From assembly GCF_049532905.1 (NCBI RefSeq), contig NZ_CP064032.1:3720001-3784000 (forward strand): a stretch of 64,000 bases of DNA, written 5' to 3'. The notes below the pieces were generated by a model. It did no database searches, was not told the DNA's origin, and saw only the letters and a list, made by a program, of their open reading frames with translations. The position numbers and the translations under genes are program-made. This DNA is from Dyella_B nitratireducens. Lineage in GTDB: Bacteria > Pseudomonadota > Gammaproteobacteria > Xanthomonadales > Rhodanobacteraceae. Shown piece after piece: positions 7,297-17,071 of the stretch (position 1 is its first letter; every line of letters begins with the position of its first letter).

Positions 7297-9177
7297 ATGT
7301 CCCTTATCCAACTCCAGCGCGTCGACTTCAGCGTCGGCGGCCCTCTTCTGCTCGAACACGTCGACCTGGTTGTCGATGCCAACGAGCGCGTGTGCATTGT
7401 CGGTCGTAACGGCGAAGGCAAATCCACCCTCATGAAACTGATCGCCGGTGAATTGCAACCGGACGACGGTGAAGTGCGCGTGCAAAGCGGCGTGGTCGTC
7501 GCACGCATGGCACAGGAAGTACCGCAGAACACCACAGGCAGTGTCTTCGACGTCGTGGCTGAAGGCCTTGGCGATCTCGGCCGCTTGCTCGCGCGCTATC
7601 ACCATCTTCTTGCCGAAGGCGATCTCGATGCGCTGGGCGAGGTGCAAAACCAGATCGAAGCGCAACACGGCTGGGATCTGGATCGCCGCGTCACCGATGT
7701 GCTGACCAAACTCGAACTCCCCGCCGAGATCGATTTTGCCGCGCTTTCCGGTGGCATGAAGCGTCGCGTGCTGCTGGCGCAAGCATTGGTTCGCAAGCCA
7801 AATGTATTGCTGCTGGATGAGCCGACCAACCATCTCGATATCGAAGCGATCGGCTGGCTGGAAGGCTTTCTCAAACAGTTCGAAGGCAGCATCGTGTTCA
7901 TCACGCACGATCGCAGTTTTCTTCGCGCGCTCGCGACGCGCATCGTCGAAATCGATCGCGGCCAGCTCACCAGTTGGCCAGGCGATTACGACAATTATCT
8001 GCGCCGCCGCGAAGAACGCCTGCACGCCGAAGCACAGGCCAATGCCCTGTTCGACAAAAAGCTCGCACAGGAAGAAGTGTGGATTCGCCAGGGCATCAAG
8101 GCGCGCCGTACCCGTAACGAAGGCCGCGTGCGCGCGTTGAAAGCGCTGCGCCGCGAACGTGCCGAGCGCCGCGAACTCGGCGGCAATGCAAAGATGGCGC
8201 TGGCCAATGCGCAAGCCTCCGGCAAGAAGGTCATCGAACTGGATCGTGTGCACCAGGCCTATGGCGAGCGCGTGCTGATCGATGACCTGAATACCACGCT
8301 CATGCGTGGCGATCGCGTTGGCATCGTCGGGCCCAATGGCGCAGGCAAGAGTACTTTGCTGAAAATCATGCTTGGCGAACTGAAACCGCAACGCGGTGAC
8401 GTCAACCTAGGCACGGGACTGCAGATCGCCTATTTCGATCAGCATCGCTCGCAGCTCAATGACCGCTTGAATGCGCTGGACAACGTTGCCGAAGGTCGCG
8501 AATACATCGAGCTCAACGGCCAACGCAAGCACATCATCGGCTACCTGCAGGATTTCCTGTTCTCCCCCGAACGCGCCCGCGCACCGATCACCCGTTTGTC
8601 GGGTGGTGAACGCAATCGTCTGTTACTCGCCAAGCTGTTCGCGCAGCCGTCCAATCTTCTGGTCATGGACGAACCTACCAACGACCTCGACGTCGAAACG
8701 CTGGAACTGCTGGAAGAACTGCTCACCGAATACAAAGGTACGCTGCTGCTGGTGTCACACGACCGCGAATTCCTCGACAACGTCGTGTCGAGCACGCTGG
8801 TACTGGAAGGCGAAGGCAAGGTGGGCGAATACGTGGGCGGCTACAGCGATTGGCTGCGGCAGAAACCGGCGGATCGGTCTTCCACTGAAATACCTGCACC
8901 CGCAGCAAAGCCCGCCAAGGCCGATGCACCAGCTGTTGCAACGAGCAGCGAAAAACCCAAACGCAAGCTTAGTTACAAGGATGCACGCGAATTGGAGCAA
9001 TTGCCCGCACGCATCGAGCAGTTGGAAGCCGAGGTCGCACAACGCGCCGAAGCGATGAATGACCCTTCGTTCTATCAACAGGACAATGCGGCGATTCAGA
9101 AAGCGAACGACGCTTTGGCGAAAGCACAGGCGGAATTGGATCTGGCGTATGCGCGTTGGACAGAGCTGGAAGGCTAG
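7297..9177 (+). CDS. uup: ABC-F family ATPase Uup
   Basis: The 626-residue soluble protein has two ABC domains and no membrane segments, as in the ABC-F family that acts on ribosomes and nucleic acids. Walker A motifs are GRNGEGKST (36-44) and GPNGAGKST (near 345); signatures are LSGGMKRRV and LSGGERNR; Walker B parts are LLLDEPTNHLD and LVMDEPTNDLD. The linker and arm are between the domains. The C-terminal 80 residues form a charged coiled coil (RKLSYKDARELEQLPARIE), which is the Uup-type DNA-binding extension and separates it from EttA and YheS. Loss of Uup in E. coli raises precise transposon excision. It is monocistronic and ends directly before a composite repeat. Confidence 0.93.
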   Translation: MSLIQLQRVDFSVGGPLLLEHVDLVVDANERVCIVGRNGEGKSTLMKLIAGELQPDDGEVRVQSGVVVARMAQEVPQNTTGSVFDVVAEGLGDLGRLLARYHHLLAEGDLDALGEVQNQIEAQHGWDLDRRVTDVLTKLELPAEIDFAALSGGMKRRVLLAQALVRKPNVLLLDEPTNHLDIEAIGWLEGFLKQFEGSIVFITHDRSFLRALATRIVEIDRGQLTSWPGDYDNYLRRREERLHAEAQANALFDKKLAQEEVWIRQGIKARRTRNEGRVRALKALRRERAERRELGGNAKMALANAQASGKKVIELDRVHQAYGERVLIDDLNTTLMRGDRVGIVGPNGAGKSTLLKIMLGELKPQRGDVNLGTGLQIAYFDQHRSQLNDRLNALDNVAEGREYIELNGQRKHIIGYLQDFLFSPERARAPITRLSGGERNRLLLAKLFAQPSNLLVMDEPTNDLDVETLELLEELLTEYKGTLLLVSHDREFLDNVVSSTLVLEGEGKVGEYVGGYSDWLRQKPADRSSTEIPAPAAKPAKADAPAVATSSEKPKRKLSYKDARELEQLPARIEQLEAEVAQRAEAMNDPSFYQQDNAAIQKANDALAKAQAELDLAYARWTELEG

Positions 9178-9180
9178 GAC

Positions 9181-9386
9181 GTAGGTCCGAAGCGTCGTTC
9201 GCCGCAAAAATTACTCTTGCCTGGACGTCATTCCGGCGAAGGCCGGAATCCATCGCAAATACGAAGCATGGATTCCGGCCTTCGCCGGAATGACGACTCG
9301 CTCTGAAACAGTATTAGCGCGAGCTTCAATTCTTGCCGGAAGAGCGGAAAAACGTGGGATATCTCAGAGCTTGCACTCCGACCTAC
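9181..9386. repeat. Composite repeat: degenerate REP, second-family inverted repeat, conserved spacer, degenerate REP
   Basis: The core is two 28-bp perfect inverted arms (9226-9253 and 9268-9295), each itself a hairpin ATTCCGGC-GAAG-GCCGGAAT. To the right, GCTCTGAAACA, AAAAACGTGG and GATATCTCAGAG lead into a worn REP end TTGCACTCCGACCTAC (9371-9386). The same order is found at 33052-33216. A worn GTAGGTCCG at 9181 is a likely left remnant. It lies between the convergent ends of uup and the histidine kinase gene, 3 bp from the latter's stop. Confidence 0.75.
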
Positions 9387-9388
9387 GA

Positions 9389-10738
9389 TTAATGTGCTTC
9401 GGAAGCTAGCGGCAGCCACAAGCGCGCACGCGCACCGATACCGGTTTCACGTGCCACCAGCATCACTCCTCCGTCGTGTGCTTCGGCAATTTGCCGAACC
9501 AGCGCCAGCCCAATCCCGGAACCGCCTGGCTTGGTCGTGAAAAACGGTACGAACAGATTGTCGCTGGGCGGCAAGCCAACCCCTTCGTCTTCCACGTCGA
9601 TCACCGCATGTTCGCCATCGCGCGTCCAACGGATCGTGACGGTGCCTGCGCCGGGCAACATGGCCTCGACCGCATTGCGCAGCAGGTTGATCAATGCCTG
9701 CTCCAATTGATCCGTATCGGCATGCACATGCAAGTCCTCTCCCGACTCGATGCGCACCGGCAAGCGCTGTTCAAGCCGCGCTGTTTTCTCGATCAGACCT
9801 GCCAGTTCCACATCACGTCGCTGCGGTGGCGGCAGACGCGCCAGTTTGCTGTAGCTGGATAGAAAGCGGGTCAATGCCGCGGCACGATGCGCGATGACGT
9901 CCAAACCGCCGCGGAAATCCTCACGCCAGTCCGCCGGCAAGGCATCACGTGCCATCAAGCTCGCCAGCGTGCCCGCCATCGACTGGATCGGTGCCAATGA
10001 GTTGTTGACCTCATGCCCCAGCACGCGCAGCAAGCGTTGCCAAGCCTGTCGTTCTTCCTCGCGCAACACGCGGCCCACATCGTTGATCACCAGCAAGGTG
10101 CCGCCACGGCCGTTGCTGCGCAGTGCAGCGTGACGTACATCGAAACGGCCTTGCTGACCAGGAAACGCATGCGTCAGCAAGACCGATGATGGTCCTTGCA
10201 GCAAGGTGGCCAGTCCCAACTCCTCGGCGCTGCGTCCAAATAACTGGCTGCGCGCCGCATCGAGCAGGCGCTGGCCGGCAGGATTCAACAGACGCAAACG
10301 CGATGCATCGTCGAAGACAAATACCGCGCTATCCAGCGCAGCCAAGGTCTTGCCCAGCAGATGCGAAGATTCTTCAAATTCCAGCCGCTCTTTCTGCAGG
10401 CGATCAGCCAGGGCGTTGATGTCATACACCACATCACCCAGCGCACCACCCTGCACGCCACGCAGGCTGTAATCACCCTCGCGCAACGCTTCCAACAGTC
10501 CTGCCAGCGTGTACAACGGAAACATGATGCGCCGGAACTGCCAGCGCGCCAGCAAGGCAGTGCCGATCACGACCAACACCACCAGCCCCCAGATCTGCAG
10601 CGTGCCTGGCGTACCGAACAATGCCATCAGCACCAAAACCATCACACCGGGAAGCGCGCACAACAGGCTCCCCAGCAGCACGCGCTGCTCGAAGCGCGGC
10701 ATGGAGGCCGGCTTAAGCGCCACCGGCCTCGCCTGCAT
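9389..10738 (-). CDS. NtrY-like sensor histidine kinase
   Basis: The 449-residue membrane kinase has two transmembrane segments (about 19-42 and 46-64) with almost no periplasmic loop, a HAMP-like linker (about 75-120), a PAS domain (about 130-225), and an H-box with His242 in LGHEVNNSLAPIQS. The N-box (NLLRNAVEAM), G1 (DVEDEGVGLP) and G2 (GGSGIGLAL) are intact. The short loop suggests it senses a membrane or cytoplasmic signal. It would phosphorylate the regulator encoded just upstream. The start at 10738 overlaps the regulator gene by 26 bp; Met13 at 10702, after the regulator stop, is an alternative. Its stop lies 3 bp from a REP end. Confidence 0.9.
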   Translation of the reverse strand: MQARPVALKPASMPRFEQRVLLGSLLCALPGVMVLVLMALFGTPGTLQIWGLVVLVVIGTALLARWQFRRIMFPLYTLAGLLEALREGDYSLRGVQGGALGDVVYDINALADRLQKERLEFEESSHLLGKTLAALDSAVFVFDDASRLRLLNPAGQRLLDAARSQLFGRSAEELGLATLLQGPSSVLLTHAFPGQQGRFDVRHAALRSNGRGGTLLVINDVGRVLREEERQAWQRLLRVLGHEVNNSLAPIQSMAGTLASLMARDALPADWREDFRGGLDVIAHRAAALTRFLSSYSKLARLPPPQRRDVELAGLIEKTARLEQRLPVRIESGEDLHVHADTDQLEQALINLLRNAVEAMLPGAGTVTIRWTRDGEHAVIDVEDEGVGLPPSDNLFVPFFTTKPGGSGIGLALVRQIAEAHDGGVMLVARETGIGARARLWLPLASEAH

Positions 10739-12104
10739 CGTCGCGCAAGGCGTGTTTGTCCAACCGGCGATACAGCGCTTGCCGCGTGATACCCAGGGCG
10801 TCTGCAGCGTGCTGCAAATTGCCGTTATGGCGTTCCAGCGCGCGTTGGATCAACCAGGCTTCGGCCTGCTCAAGCGTCAACCCTTCGATATCCTGCGCCC
10901 CATCAGGCGGGGCGCCGAAAGATAGCGCTGCGGCACTAACCTGATCGTGCTCGGCCAACAGCGCGGCACGCTCCATCAGATGCTGCAATTCACGCACGTT
11001 GCCGGGCCAGCGCCACGTTTCCAGCGCACGCTCGGCAGATGGCGCCAAGCGCAAACCGTCGCGGTCGTAGCGCCTTGCACTGCGCGTCAAGAATCGGCTC
11101 GCCAGCGGCAAGATATCGGCGACTCGCTCGCGCAAAGGTGGCAGGCGAATTTCCAGCGTGTTGAGGCGGTAGAGCAAATCTTTGCGGAAGCGGCCTTCCG
11201 CGACCTCCGTATTTAAATCGGCATTGGTCGCAGAGATCAGTCGCACATCGGTGTTTTGCGTGCGCGAAGAACCCAGGCGTTCGAACTCGCCGTCTTCCAG
11301 CACGCGCAACAACTTGGGTTGCTGCGAAGCGGGAATATTGCCGACCTCGTCCAGAAACAGCGTGCCGCCATCTGCCAGTTCGAAACGTCCCATGCGCTCG
11401 CTCTTGGCGTCGGTATAGGCACCACGCACATGGCCAAACATTTCCGACTCGAATACAGTCTCGGAGATGCCGCCCATGTTCACTTTGACGAAAGGCCGCG
11501 AAGCACGTGTCGACATGGCATGCAGACGTCGCGCAATCACGCCCTTGCCGGTACCGTTTTCGCCCAGCACCAGTACGTTGGCATCGCTGGGCGCTACTCT
11601 GGCAACGAGCGACAATACGCGCTGCATCGCCGGCGATTCGCCGATGAAGTCGTCTTCGGCATCATCGCGCAACAAAGCGTTTTCAGCCTCCAGCCGGTGC
11701 TCGCGCCGCACGGCTTCGCCCAAGGCGATCTGGGTACGCAGCACATTGAGGAGACGGGTGTTGTCCCAAGGCTTTTCGATGAAGTCCGCGGCACCGCGAC
11801 GCATCGCTTCCACTGTCAGTGGCACATTGCCCCAGGCCGTCATGGCGACCACCGGTACATCAGGCGCGTGCTGCCGCAGCTGTTCCAGCAGCGCCAGGCC
11901 TTCTTCGCCGGACGTGGTGTCGCGGCTGTAGTTGCAGTCGATCAGGATGCAAGCGAATGCATGCCGGCGCACCGCTTCGATCGCCTGCGCGGGATCAGCC
12001 ACACCAGTGCTGCCAATACCTTCGGATTTCAGCAGCAGGCGCAGGGCCTCGCGCACGTCGGGCTGATCGTCGGCCAGAAGAACTTGTGGCATGGATGGTT
12101 TCAT
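10713..12104 (-). CDS. NtrC-family response regulator (sigma-54 activator) with GAYTDA loop
   Basis: The 463-residue protein has a receiver domain (Asp12, Asp13, phospho-acceptor Asp56, Lys111), an AAA+ domain with Walker A GENGTGKG (181-188) and Walker B LFLDEVGN (249-256), and a Fis-type helix-turn-helix at the C-terminus (GNLQHAADALGITRQALYRRL). The sigma-54 contact loop reads GAYTDA (228-233) instead of GAFTGA: the key threonine is kept, but the second glycine is Asp. I chose the ATG at 12104 (MKPSMPQVLL) because sequence further upstream is REP-derived. The kinase gene follows with overlap. A sigma-54 promoter in front of the exporter genes on the same strand is its likely target. Confidence 0.92.
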   Translation of the reverse strand: MKPSMPQVLLADDQPDVREALRLLLKSEGIGSTGVADPAQAIEAVRRHAFACILIDCNYSRDTTSGEEGLALLEQLRQHAPDVPVVAMTAWGNVPLTVEAMRRGAADFIEKPWDNTRLLNVLRTQIALGEAVRREHRLEAENALLRDDAEDDFIGESPAMQRVLSLVARVAPSDANVLVLGENGTGKGVIARRLHAMSTRASRPFVKVNMGGISETVFESEMFGHVRGAYTDAKSERMGRFELADGGTLFLDEVGNIPASQQPKLLRVLEDGEFERLGSSRTQNTDVRLISATNADLNTEVAEGRFRKDLLYRLNTLEIRLPPLRERVADILPLASRFLTRSARRYDRDGLRLAPSAERALETWRWPGNVRELQHLMERAALLAEHDQVSAAALSFGAPPDGAQDIEGLTLEQAEAWLIQRALERHNGNLQHAADALGITRQALYRRLDKHALRDDAGEAGGA

Positions 12105-12134
12105 GAGGGCAGTGTAGCGAGATGATTTGCATGG

Positions 12135-12206
12135 GTAGGTTCGGGTGCAAACCCCGACATCACGATGCATCGGTATATCCATGTTGGGGTTCACACCTCA
12201 ACCTAC
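12135..12206. repeat. GTAG-REP inverted doublet (REPIN), copy 2, degenerate
   Basis: Starts GTAGGTTCGGGTGCAAACC and ends ACCTCAACCTAC. Both stems carry mismatches, so this is an older copy. It occupies most of the gap between the exporter permease gene (stop 3 bp away) and the regulator start. Confidence 0.75.
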
Positions 12207-12208
12207 GC

Positions 12209-14620
12209 TTATTCATGACGTAACGCGATCACAGGCTCCACAGCAAGCGCACGCCATAGCGGCACCAGCGACGCGATGGCCGCCACCAGCACAATCAAGA
12301 CCAGCACCGGCAGAAAGACCTGCATCTCGTAACCCTGCGTGCGCAACTGTGCATCCGCCAGCAGCGCAGACCAAGGCAAAGCCACACCGACACCGATCAC
12401 CAATCCAAATCCAAGCTGAAAAACCAGTTGCCGCCCCACGTGACCGGCGATCGCCAGACTGCCGGCACCAATGGCGCGCCGTATACCCAACTCACGCGTA
12501 CGCTGGGCAACCGCAAAGGACAACACGCCGTACAAGCCGGCAGCAGCCAAGATCAAAGCGATCAAGCCCACCGCGCTGAACATCTGGATAAGAATGGTGA
12601 GCTTGATGCGTGCCATCGCAATGGCTTGCGACTGCGTGCGCAATGCATACAGCGGCACGTCGGGATCCAGTTCGCGGGCGATGCGCGTCAGCGACGGCGC
12701 GTACGCCATCGCCTTCTCATGCGTATGCACGGCCACATAAGCACCGCCAACCGGCTGCTGCCATAGCGGCCGCATGAAGCTGGGCAGCGGCGCTTGCAAT
12801 GCGCCATCAAGCTGCAGTGGCGCCACCACACCGATCACTCGCAGCGTCTCCGGTTGCGGATCTTCCGGGTGCAGCACCAACTGCTGCCCGACGGCTGAGC
12901 GCCCCGGCCAAAGCGCCTGCGCCAGGCGTTGATCGATCACCGTCAACCCTTCACTGCCGCGCCGATCTTGCGCGTCAAAGAACCGTCCCGCGATCAGCTT
13001 GAGGCCGTAAGTATCGGCGAAATGCTCGTCGACCGCGCCCATCTGCGCACGCTGATAACCTCCCGCGCCACGCGCCTGGCCGTAAGCGGCCACAAACTCG
13101 TGGCTGCCCAGCTGTGCATCAGGAATGGTGTTGGCCACCGTGGCATCGAGTACGCCCGGGGCCAATCGCAAACGCTCCACCAGACGCTCGAAATAACGCG
13201 ATCGCGCGTCATCGTCTGCATACTCGGCGGGCAACATGTGCACACGCGCGGTGAGCACGTACGCCGGGTCAGAACCGCCACCGGCAGGCTTGGCCAGTAC
13301 ACGCTCCAGACCATGGATGAAGGTACCCGCGCCGACCAGCAGAATGACGGTGAAGGCGATTTCCACGACCACCAGCGCTTTGGCGGCGCGCGCAAAGACA
13401 CCACCACTGCCTGCGCGATCGCCATCACGCAGCGCGTCTTGAAGCTGCATCCGCGATACGTGCCAGGCAGGCAACAGGCCGGACAGCACGGTAGTCAGCA
13501 ACGCCGCAAGCGCGCCGAGCACGAACAGGCTCGGATCGATGCGAAATTGCAGAAAGTAAGGCGGCGCCGTGTCATTGCTGACCAGCATGCGGACAAACCA
13601 ATCGAAGCCAAAGTGAGTGATCAGCAGAGCCACGCCGTAGGCCGCGATACTCAGCAACAGGCACTCCACCCACTGCGCACGCAGCAAGCGGCCCTGAGTG
13701 GCACCGAGCGCGCTGCGCAAGGCCAGTTCCCGCCCGCGATTGAGCGCCTGCACCAATTGCAGGTTGGCCACATTGGCGCAAGCCAGCAACAACACCATGA
13801 CGCCGGCTGCAAACATCAACCAGCTATAGCTGCGGATGTTCTCGTCCACAAACCGCAGGGCAAGCGGCTTCATCACCAGATGACGACCCGCACGCTGGCC
13901 GCGCAGTGCGCTACCCAGATTGGCTGCCACCGCCTGCCATTCGTCGCGCGCCTGAGTCAGGGACACCGATGGCTTGAGCAAGGCCATGGTTTCCATGTCC
14001 TCGTCACTGCCCGGTTGCAAGCGCGCCGGCAGCCATACTTCGCTGACGAAGGGAAAACCGAACGTTTTCGGCAACACGCCGATCACCGTAGCCCACTCGC
14101 CATTGATGCGCAGTTTTCGGCCCACGATGCCGCGATCCGCATGGAGGTCGTGGCGCCACACCGTTTCGCCGAGCACCACCACCAGCGGTGCGCCAGGGCT
14201 ATCGTCCTGCGCGGTAATCAGCCGCCCCAGCAAAGGCTGCACACCCAGCATCGGCAGAATGGAGGCGGAGAGCTTTGTCCCGATATGCGATACCGCGCCC
14301 ATGCCACCATCCACATCCACCATGAACTGGGTATAGGCACCGGATGCTTCGAAACCATGCATGCCGCCACGTAGCGCCAGAAATTCATCGGCACTCATGT
14401 CGTTCAAGCCGGCCGCATCCTGGTTGGCGTATCCCATCGCCACCAGGCGCTGCGAATGCGGGAATGGCAGCGACCTGAGCACCATGCTGTCGACCAGACC
14501 AAACAGGAACAACACCACCCCGAGCCCGATGCCCAGCACCCCTACCGACAACGCGGTATAGCCAGGCTTACGCCACAAACGCCGCCACGCATCTTTCAGA
14601 TCGCGCATGATCATCGACAT
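12209..14620 (-). CDS. MacB/FtsX-type ABC transporter permease (duplicated-domain, about 800 aa), second subunit
   Basis: The 803-residue inner-membrane protein contains two FtsX/MacB permease units. Each has one membrane helix, a periplasmic core domain and three further helices, giving about eight helices. The first helix is at about 20-45, the middle set at about 265-390 after a core domain, and the last set ends ARTRELGIRRAIGAGS ... VEPVIALRHE, a typical FtsX tail. There is no ATPase domain; the separate ATPase at 17068 would power it. It follows the sister permease by 6 bp, so both are co-transcribed and probably form a heterodimer. Substrate unknown. Met5 (14608) is an alternative start. 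Confidence 0.88.
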   Translation of the reverse strand: MSMIMRDLKDAWRRLWRKPGYTALSVGVLGIGLGVVLFLFGLVDSMVLRSLPFPHSQRLVAMGYANQDAAGLNDMSADEFLALRGGMHGFEASGAYTQFMVDVDGGMGAVSHIGTKLSASILPMLGVQPLLGRLITAQDDSPGAPLVVVLGETVWRHDLHADRGIVGRKLRINGEWATVIGVLPKTFGFPFVSEVWLPARLQPGSDEDMETMALLKPSVSLTQARDEWQAVAANLGSALRGQRAGRHLVMKPLALRFVDENIRSYSWLMFAAGVMVLLLACANVANLQLVQALNRGRELALRSALGATQGRLLRAQWVECLLLSIAAYGVALLITHFGFDWFVRMLVSNDTAPPYFLQFRIDPSLFVLGALAALLTTVLSGLLPAWHVSRMQLQDALRDGDRAGSGGVFARAAKALVVVEIAFTVILLVGAGTFIHGLERVLAKPAGGGSDPAYVLTARVHMLPAEYADDDARSRYFERLVERLRLAPGVLDATVANTIPDAQLGSHEFVAAYGQARGAGGYQRAQMGAVDEHFADTYGLKLIAGRFFDAQDRRGSEGLTVIDQRLAQALWPGRSAVGQQLVLHPEDPQPETLRVIGVVAPLQLDGALQAPLPSFMRPLWQQPVGGAYVAVHTHEKAMAYAPSLTRIARELDPDVPLYALRTQSQAIAMARIKLTILIQMFSAVGLIALILAAAGLYGVLSFAVAQRTRELGIRRAIGAGSLAIAGHVGRQLVFQLGFGLVIGVGVALPWSALLADAQLRTQGYEMQVFLPVLVLIVLVAAIASLVPLWRALAVEPVIALRHE

Positions 14621-14626
14621 GGGATG

Positions 14627-17071
14627 TCAATCTCCCCGCAAGGCTTGCATCGGTTGCACACGGCCCGCACGCCATGCCGGTTGCAGGCACGCCAGCAAAC
14701 CGGCCATCAACAATACCGCGCAGGTCGTGGCCAGCACCGGTGGGTCGAACAGCGCATGGTGAATCTGCACAACAACCGCACGCATCACGCCGGCAAGCAA
14801 AAACGCCAAACCCACGCCTATGGCGAAACCCACCACCATCTGCCACAGGCCATCACGCAGCACGCTATACATCAGATGAGTGGGTGCGGCGCCCAGTGCC
14901 ATTCGCACGCCAAATTCATGCACGCGCATGGCTACCGCCACCGACATCACGGCGTACAGGCCAGCCGCCGCCAGGAGCAACGCCAAGGCAGCGAACAAGC
15001 CGATCAGCAGCAGATTCAAGCGCGTCGCGGCGGTGGTCTCGTACACCACATGCTGCATGCTGCGCATGTTGGCAATCGGCTGGTCGGGCGCCACGTCCGC
15101 CACCGCGGCAGTCACTGCTTTGCTGTAGCTGCCAGGATTGCCATGCACGCGCAGCACGAAGCGCAAAGGGTGAACAGTGCGGTACAAAGCCAGCAATGCA
15201 TCCGGCATTTGCTGCATGGGCAGATAGAACAAACCCTCCTTCGTACCCAGGGGACCAAAGGGACTGATGTTGTCGAGCACGCCGACAATGCGTGCGGAGA
15301 CCTGCGGGAGACCAACGTCATCGGCGTCGATGATCAAGGTTTTGCCCAGTGCATCACCGCCATACAGGCTATCGGCAAGCGCTTGATTGATGATCGCCAC
15401 CTGCTCCCCGCCTTTTCTGTCCATGCTTTGAAACACCCGCCCCTGGCGTGCCGTCATGCTGAAGGCGGCAAAGAAATCGGGGCTGACGGCACGAAGTTGT
15501 GGCGTATTCGCAATCGGCTCTGCACCCGGCGCGTGCACGCCGCCGATGTAGAACGCTTGCTCACTGTCACCTGCAGGCAAAGCCGTGGTCGCGGCAACCT
15601 GCTCGACACCCGGCAAGCCACGCAGACGTTCCTCCAAACGTTGTATCAAAGTTTGCACGGATGCTGCGTCGGGATATTTCCCTTCCACCGGCGCCAACTC
15701 GAAGGTAAGTACGTGATCGCTGGAAAAACCCAAAGGCGTGCGCGCTGCATCGTACAGCGCATGCAGAAATAGGCCCGCCCCACTGAGCAAGGTTCCAGCA
15801 AGCGCAACCTGCACCACGACCAAGACGCGTCCCAACCAACCGCCGTGCCGGCCTACGCCGGTACGCCCACCTTCGCGCAAAGCGTCCATGGAGACCAAGC
15901 GCATGCTGCGAAAAACGCCCAGCGCCGTGGCAAGCAAGGCAGCAGCCACGCCGCAGATCATCGTGATGACCACGGTCGAAGCCTCGATTGACAAACGGCT
16001 ACCCACCAGCCAATCGGCAGGAATCAAGCCTTGCAATCCATGCAAGCCAAATATGGCCAGCACGATGCCCGCCGCGCTGCCCACCAGACCGATCAGCGAT
16101 CCTTCCGCCAGCAGCGGCAGCACTCGTCGTCCCCACGTCGCACCGAGGGCAGTGCGCACGGCCATATCGTGATAGCGAGACAGTCCACGCAACAACAGCA
16201 GATTGGCGAGATTGCCCCACGCAATCAGCAGGACCAGTGCGGCACTGGCGAGAAACATCATCAACACTGGCTTGGCGTGCACGCGCATGGCGACTTGCAG
16301 ATCCGACGCCACGAAGCGCTTTGTCTTCATGTAATCGGCCACCCAACCACCTTCCGCGGCATACAGCGCGTGCATGCGCTCATCGAGCTGAGCACTTACC
16401 GCTGCAACTTTCACGCCGGGTGCCAATCGGGCGATTGCACGGTAATTGGTGCCGTCATCCGAGACATCTTCTGGCAGGGCAAAGGGCAACAATATGTCGC
16501 CTTGCTGCAAACTGCCATCCGTTGGCAACACACCAATGATGGTATGCGTGACACCCTCGATCGACAGGTTGTGACCGACGATATCCATTCGGCCGCCGTA
16601 CCGACGCATCCAGAAACCGTGACTCAATAGCACTACCTTGGGACCGTTGGGACGATCTTCCTCTATTGAAAAATTCCGTCCCAGCACGGGATTTACACCC
16701 AACGTTGGCAACAGGCCGTGGTCGATATGCAGCATCGGCACCAACTCCGGCACGCCATCACCGGCAATATTGGCCGAACGCGTAAAACCATCGATCAGTC
16801 CCAACGACACCACGCCCTGCATGCCAGACATATGCTGATATTGCTGCGGCGATGCCCACCACGCAGCACCGTCCTTCTGTCTGCCCAGAGCTACCAGGTA
16901 CGAGGCTTGCGGATAAGGCAAGGGCCGCAACAACACGCTGTCGATCAGCACGTAGACCGCAACACTTGCACCCATACCCAGTGCAAGCACGCCACTCGCC
17001 AACAACAAAAAAACAGGGCGACGCAGGCTTGCACGCCAGGCACGCCAGAGTTCAGCGAACCAAACGTTCAT
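14627..17071 (-). CDS. MacB/FtsX-type ABC transporter permease (duplicated-domain, about 800 aa), first subunit
   Basis: The 814-residue paralogue of the next gene has the same double architecture: helix 1 (about 19-43), a MacB-like periplasmic domain, three helices ending near 390, then a second helix-core-three-helix unit. The conserved FtsX segment YAVMSVAVAMRVHEFGVRMALGA is near the C-terminus, which ends QPMQALRGD. It overlaps the ATPase gene by 4 bp (ATGA), a sign of translational coupling. MacB-type systems are mechanotransmission exporters that work with a periplasmic adaptor and often TolC. No outer-membrane factor gene is present here. Confidence 0.88.
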   Translation of the reverse strand: MNVWFAELWRAWRASLRRPVFLLLASGVLALGMGASVAVYVLIDSVLLRPLPYPQASYLVALGRQKDGAAWWASPQQYQHMSGMQGVVSLGLIDGFTRSANIAGDGVPELVPMLHIDHGLLPTLGVNPVLGRNFSIEEDRPNGPKVVLLSHGFWMRRYGGRMDIVGHNLSIEGVTHTIIGVLPTDGSLQQGDILLPFALPEDVSDDGTNYRAIARLAPGVKVAAVSAQLDERMHALYAAEGGWVADYMKTKRFVASDLQVAMRVHAKPVLMMFLASAALVLLIAWGNLANLLLLRGLSRYHDMAVRTALGATWGRRVLPLLAEGSLIGLVGSAAGIVLAIFGLHGLQGLIPADWLVGSRLSIEASTVVITMICGVAAALLATALGVFRSMRLVSMDALREGGRTGVGRHGGWLGRVLVVVQVALAGTLLSGAGLFLHALYDAARTPLGFSSDHVLTFELAPVEGKYPDAASVQTLIQRLEERLRGLPGVEQVAATTALPAGDSEQAFYIGGVHAPGAEPIANTPQLRAVSPDFFAAFSMTARQGRVFQSMDRKGGEQVAIINQALADSLYGGDALGKTLIIDADDVGLPQVSARIVGVLDNISPFGPLGTKEGLFYLPMQQMPDALLALYRTVHPLRFVLRVHGNPGSYSKAVTAAVADVAPDQPIANMRSMQHVVYETTAATRLNLLLIGLFAALALLLAAAGLYAVMSVAVAMRVHEFGVRMALGAAPTHLMYSVLRDGLWQMVVGFAIGVGLAFLLAGVMRAVVVQIHHALFDPPVLATTCAVLLMAGLLACLQPAWRAGRVQPMQALRGD

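Noticed and set aside
12105..12194. Longer N-terminus for the NtrC-type regulator
   Set aside because: These codons come from the REPIN at 12135-12206; the receiver domain begins right after the ATG at 12104.
12929..15772. Long plus-strand frames opposite the two permease genes
   Set aside because: Gln/His/Arg-rich translations typical of reverse-strand reading of membrane proteins; no motif and no start signal.
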